From: Luzula sylvatica | Lineage: Eukaryota; Streptophyta; Magnoliopsida; Poales; Juncaceae | Length of the DNA stretch: 64,000 nt | Direction: 5' to 3' | Assembly: GCA_946800325.1 (NCBI GenBank) | Contig: OX326958.1 | Coordinates: 2,304,001 to 2,368,000 of the forward strand | Shown: in pieces, positions 61,291 to 64,000 of the stretch | How positions within the stretch are numbered: the stretch's first letter is position 1 | Layout: the number at the start of each line of letters is the position of its first letter | Made by a program: the position numbers and the translations under genes | Notes under the pieces: model-generated | Seen by the model: the letters and a program-made list of their open reading frames with translations, nothing else | What the model was told of the DNA's origin: nothing | Databases searched by the model: none

Positions 61291-61507
61291 ATGTTTAAAT
61301 TAAATTGGTTGTTAAAAATTTGATGTTTCAATTTGACGGCGAAAAAATATAATGATATTGTTTTGGATATCTTTCCTCTAAAATTTGTTATGTAACTAAT
61401 TTGACACAAATAAGACTTAATCAATCAATTTTTCTATCATTACAGTTTTATCTATTTTTATCAAATACGATCTGTCAATAACTAATTTTCCTTCTCATAG
61501 AAACAAC

Positions 61508-61514
61508 TATAAAT
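61508..61514 (+). promoter_or_regulatory. TATA box of the PADRE gene
   Basis: TATAAAT about 110 bp before the start codon, with a suitable CA-rich region after it. Confidence 0.55.
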
Positions 61515-61618
61515 CATAAGCTTATACTCCTCCTTTAACCACAAAACGAACCAAAGAGTTAATTAAAAGTTTTTATTCTATCAACCTTCAATCATCTTCA
61601 TTCTCTCAAGCTTGAAAA

Positions 61619-62014
61619 ATGGGTAATGTCCGATCATGCTTTTCTTCAACGGCCAAAGAAGCAATTGTAATAACACAAGATGGAGTACATCATCGAGCGC
61701 AACTTCCGATGAACGTTTGGATGGCGAGCAATATTTTCGCTCCGGGGGAGCATTTCCTCGGTAATGTCGAGGAAATGATTGTGAACGATAACACGCCGAC
61801 TCCTCTAGGTGCATTTAGACAACTAAAGCAAAATAATGTATACTTGTTCATTCCTCAAGAAAGAATGATAGATTTTCTTTTAAATCATGACAAATTGAGA
61901 GATGAACAAGTAGATATTCTTAAAATTATTTTGGAACAAGTAAAAAGAACACAAAAAAAGAAAGCTCGTGTAGGGTTCGAGTATGTCGCAGACGCACAAG
62001 TTATCTGGGGATGA
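61619..62014 (+). CDS. PADRE (DUF4228) domain protein
   Basis: Intronless, 131 residues, ATG at 61619 (preceded by AAAA) and TGA at 62012-62014. It begins MGNVRSCFSST, a signal for N-myristoylation at G2 with a nearby Cys, seen in many DUF4228/PADRE proteins. The first half is a beta-rich segment (AIVITQDGVHHRAQLPMNVWMASNI...APGEHFLGN). The central LKQNNVYLFIPQERM motif (near 73-87, LKxxxxYFLxP in the family) is the family mark. A basic stretch KRTQKKKARVGFEY follows. Plant members are often induced by pathogens and stress; molecular function is unknown. Flanked by copies 2 and 3 of a duplicated segment. No disruption is seen. Confidence 0.85.
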   Translation: MGNVRSCFSSTAKEAIVITQDGVHHRAQLPMNVWMASNIFAPGEHFLGNVEEMIVNDNTPTPLGAFRQLKQNNVYLFIPQERMIDFLLNHDKLRDEQVDILKIILEQVKRTQKKKARVGFEYVADAQVIWG

Positions 62015-62102
62015 ATTACGACATATAGACAATACGGCGAAGCGAAAATAAAAATAGACCGAATATGATGATCATAGATATTTGTGTTAATAGAAAATTT
62101 GT

Positions 62103-62108
62103 AATAAA
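62103..62108 (+). terminator. AATAAA polyadenylation signal of the PADRE gene
   Basis: 89 bp after the stop codon, followed by T-rich sequence. Confidence 0.45.
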
Positions 62109-62600
62109 TATTTAAAGTTTCTTTATGTAAACTTTTTGTAATCATGGAATATATTTTATATATATTGTTGTTCTTGTGTTCACAATTTTTCAATTCATTG
62201 TTTTTTGAGAAAATGAATGAGTTTAATATTATTTTTTTGTACCAAATGATTAATTTTTGTTCTAATAGAAGAGTGGAAATAGGTGAGTTGAAATAGGGGA
62301 TGAAAACTAATCTTCATATTAAGTGATCATTTTATTGAAAAGAACAAAAAACTTACAACTTATAACTCAAGAATAGAACATTTATTTCATAATAATTAAA
62401 CATAAAAGGTTTTTGAACAACAAATAAAATTTAAATCCATCAATCAATGCCAAATACAAGTAACACCAATATTTGTTGTTAATCTGACAAACTCAATTGC
62501 TTTGGAACAAATATTTGTTAACTACGAATAGAACATTTATTTAATAATAATAAAACAAATATTTTTATTTTTATTTCATTATAAAAAAATAAAAAAAAAT
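62109..62600. other. AT-rich spacer
   Basis: No gene or repeat recognised. Confidence 0.45.
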
Positions 62601-62850
62601 TGAGTCGAGACGAGTCGTATCGAGTCGAGTCGAGTACGAGCCGAGTCGAGTCAAACCGAGCGAGTCGAGATCGAACCAAGTCGAGTATAATCCAATTCGA
62701 GTCGAGTCGATTACGGGTCGAGTTCGAGTCGAGTGGAGTTGAGCTCGAGCCAAGTCGAGTCGTGTCGAGTCGAGTCGAGTCGAGTTTGAGCTCGAGCCGA
62801 GTCGATTTCGGGACGAGTTCGAATTGAATCGTGTAGTATCGTGTCGAGTT
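62601..62850. repeat. Degenerate GAGTC minisatellite
   Basis: Repeated GAGTCGAGTC-type units with variants such as GAGCCGAGTC and GAGTTCGAGTC over 250 bp. Both strands are open in part, but the reading frames have no gene character. Confidence 0.85.
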
Positions 62851-63236
62851 CTGCTATCTATATATTACCTGACAGATTTGTTTATAAACACGTAAAATTA
62901 TGAAAATTACAAAAAAAAATCTTGGATATGAAAAAACACAATTTCCCTATACTATTGTCATGACCGGTAAATAAAAATATATACGTTAATGGATCACATG
63001 TGATAGTATAATATTTATTTTTCATATATAATTTTTTGTATATTTTTCAATCTATGTCATGTGAAAAACTATAACTTGCGTCTATTTTTTAATATACAGT
63101 CAAATTTAATTTAATAGTACTTAATTTTCACTTAGCATTCTAAAAAAAGAGTAGAAGATATTACATTTGTAACTTGGATATGTATTGTGTTTCTAGATGA
63201 TGTATCTCTTATGTTAAAATAAGAGTTAAGGAAATG

Positions 63237-63340
<104 letters not shown>

Positions 63341-63949
63341 CTGATTTCTCCCTCCATAAGAAGTACATGTTTTGCATTGATACATCTTGGAGCAACATCT
63401 TGCATGGTATATTTGATTTCGTAGGAATGGAATGTTCCTATAATTAATCAAAATAAAATAAAATAATCATATAATAATAAATATAAAAAAAGTTAATCGC
63501 ACTATATGTGTTGTAATATATCACTAATATCATTCTATTTTATTGATTTAAAATGCTATTCAATTATAAATAGTATCAAACTTAAGAGTGAAACTAATTT
63601 AATAAATAATATCAAAATATAATTAGCATACATATAAACATAAATTATCTATTAATATGTGATGTGTTTTAAATTTACATTTAAAAAAATAACAATACAA
63701 TTTGATAGATGTTTATAAGTTTAAAAAACTATTTAGATATGTAACTTATTTTTATTATTTCTTAATATTTCAATTGTTTCGAACAAAAACACAAATATAA
63801 TCTATTTAGTATTATATGAAAATCTTATTGTTATAATGTTTTTAAATAAATAATAATATTTAAAAGTCTATTATTTAAATGTGCATTTTTTGCATTCTAT
63901 TTTCTGGTATATTTACAAATTCAAGTTATACAAACTAGTATGTATGAAC

Positions 63950-64000
63950 TACGAATTTTAACGAGACGGGGCGGGTTCGGGTAAGCTTCCCCCATGCCTG
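63950..64000. mobile_element. hAT-like MITE, copy 3, partial
   Basis: The left end is preceded by the same GTATGAAC (63942-63949), then TACGAATTTTAACGAGACGGG. The right end is outside the window. Confidence 0.75.

Noticed and set aside
62571..62827. Ser/Arg-rich ORFs on both strands
   Set aside because: They come from the GAGTC minisatellite; no family resemblance and both strands open.

Overview
This window is nuclear DNA from a flowering plant, most likely a eudicot. It is strongly AT-rich, its genes have short GT-AG introns, and the gene set is typical of plants: a CONSTANS-like protein with a CCT domain, a plastid-type GNAT, a PADRE/DUF4228 protein and an N-terminal MGC STK16-type kinase. 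Plant L1-type LINEs, Mutator, hAT and Harbinger MITEs, a Helitron end, tRNA-like SINEs and a copia LTR fill most of the rest. I cannot name the species.

Six host genes can be modelled. They are a GNAT acetyltransferase (10284-10983, +), a CONSTANS-like gene (11471-12511, -, convergent with the GNAT), a UTP7/WDR46-like WD40 protein of the small-subunit processome (26629-28805, -), an STK16-like kinase with altered catalytic motifs (40084-41785, -), a protein with three RanBP2-type zinc fingers (56293-58409, -) and an intronless PADRE/DUF4228 protein (61619-62014, +). Nothing suggests that they form one pathway; they are islands in repetitive DNA.

Layout: 0-10 kb is repeat-rich, with two related Mutator-type MITEs (312-983 and a 1.8-kb fold-back at 8187-9989), a Harbinger-like element and a hAT MITE. 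10-12.5 kb holds the GNAT/CONSTANS-like pair. 13-18.7 kb holds duplicated kinase-flank sequence and two inverted-repeat elements. 18.7-25.1 kb is a full-length but frameshifted LINE with its target duplication. 25.2-26.5 kb is a Harbinger MITE with a SINE inside. 26.6-29.2 kb is UTP7. 29.2-40 kb is a mosaic of Helitron end, copia fragment and degenerate copies of the kinase 3' end. 40-41.8 kb is the kinase. 41.9-48.6 kb is a young-looking LINE with two intact ORFs, inserted about 100 bp upstream of the kinase start codon. 48.6-55 kb holds a paralogous uninterrupted copy of that insertion site and a decayed inverted LINE of the same clade. 55-58.5 kb holds a T-tailed SINE and the zinc-finger gene. 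58.7-64 kb holds three copies of a hAT-containing segment around the PADRE gene.

I found no wholly new multi-gene system. The most notable items are: a CONSTANS-like protein whose two B-boxes seem to be fused into one hybrid B-box; a kinase with a destroyed glycine loop and DFE in place of DFG; an intact LINE with a UAAUG stop-start overlap plus a natural empty site in the same window; a 1.8-kb hairpin-forming Mutator MITE next to the GNAT promoter; and a palindrome cluster just after the TATA box of a copia LTR.
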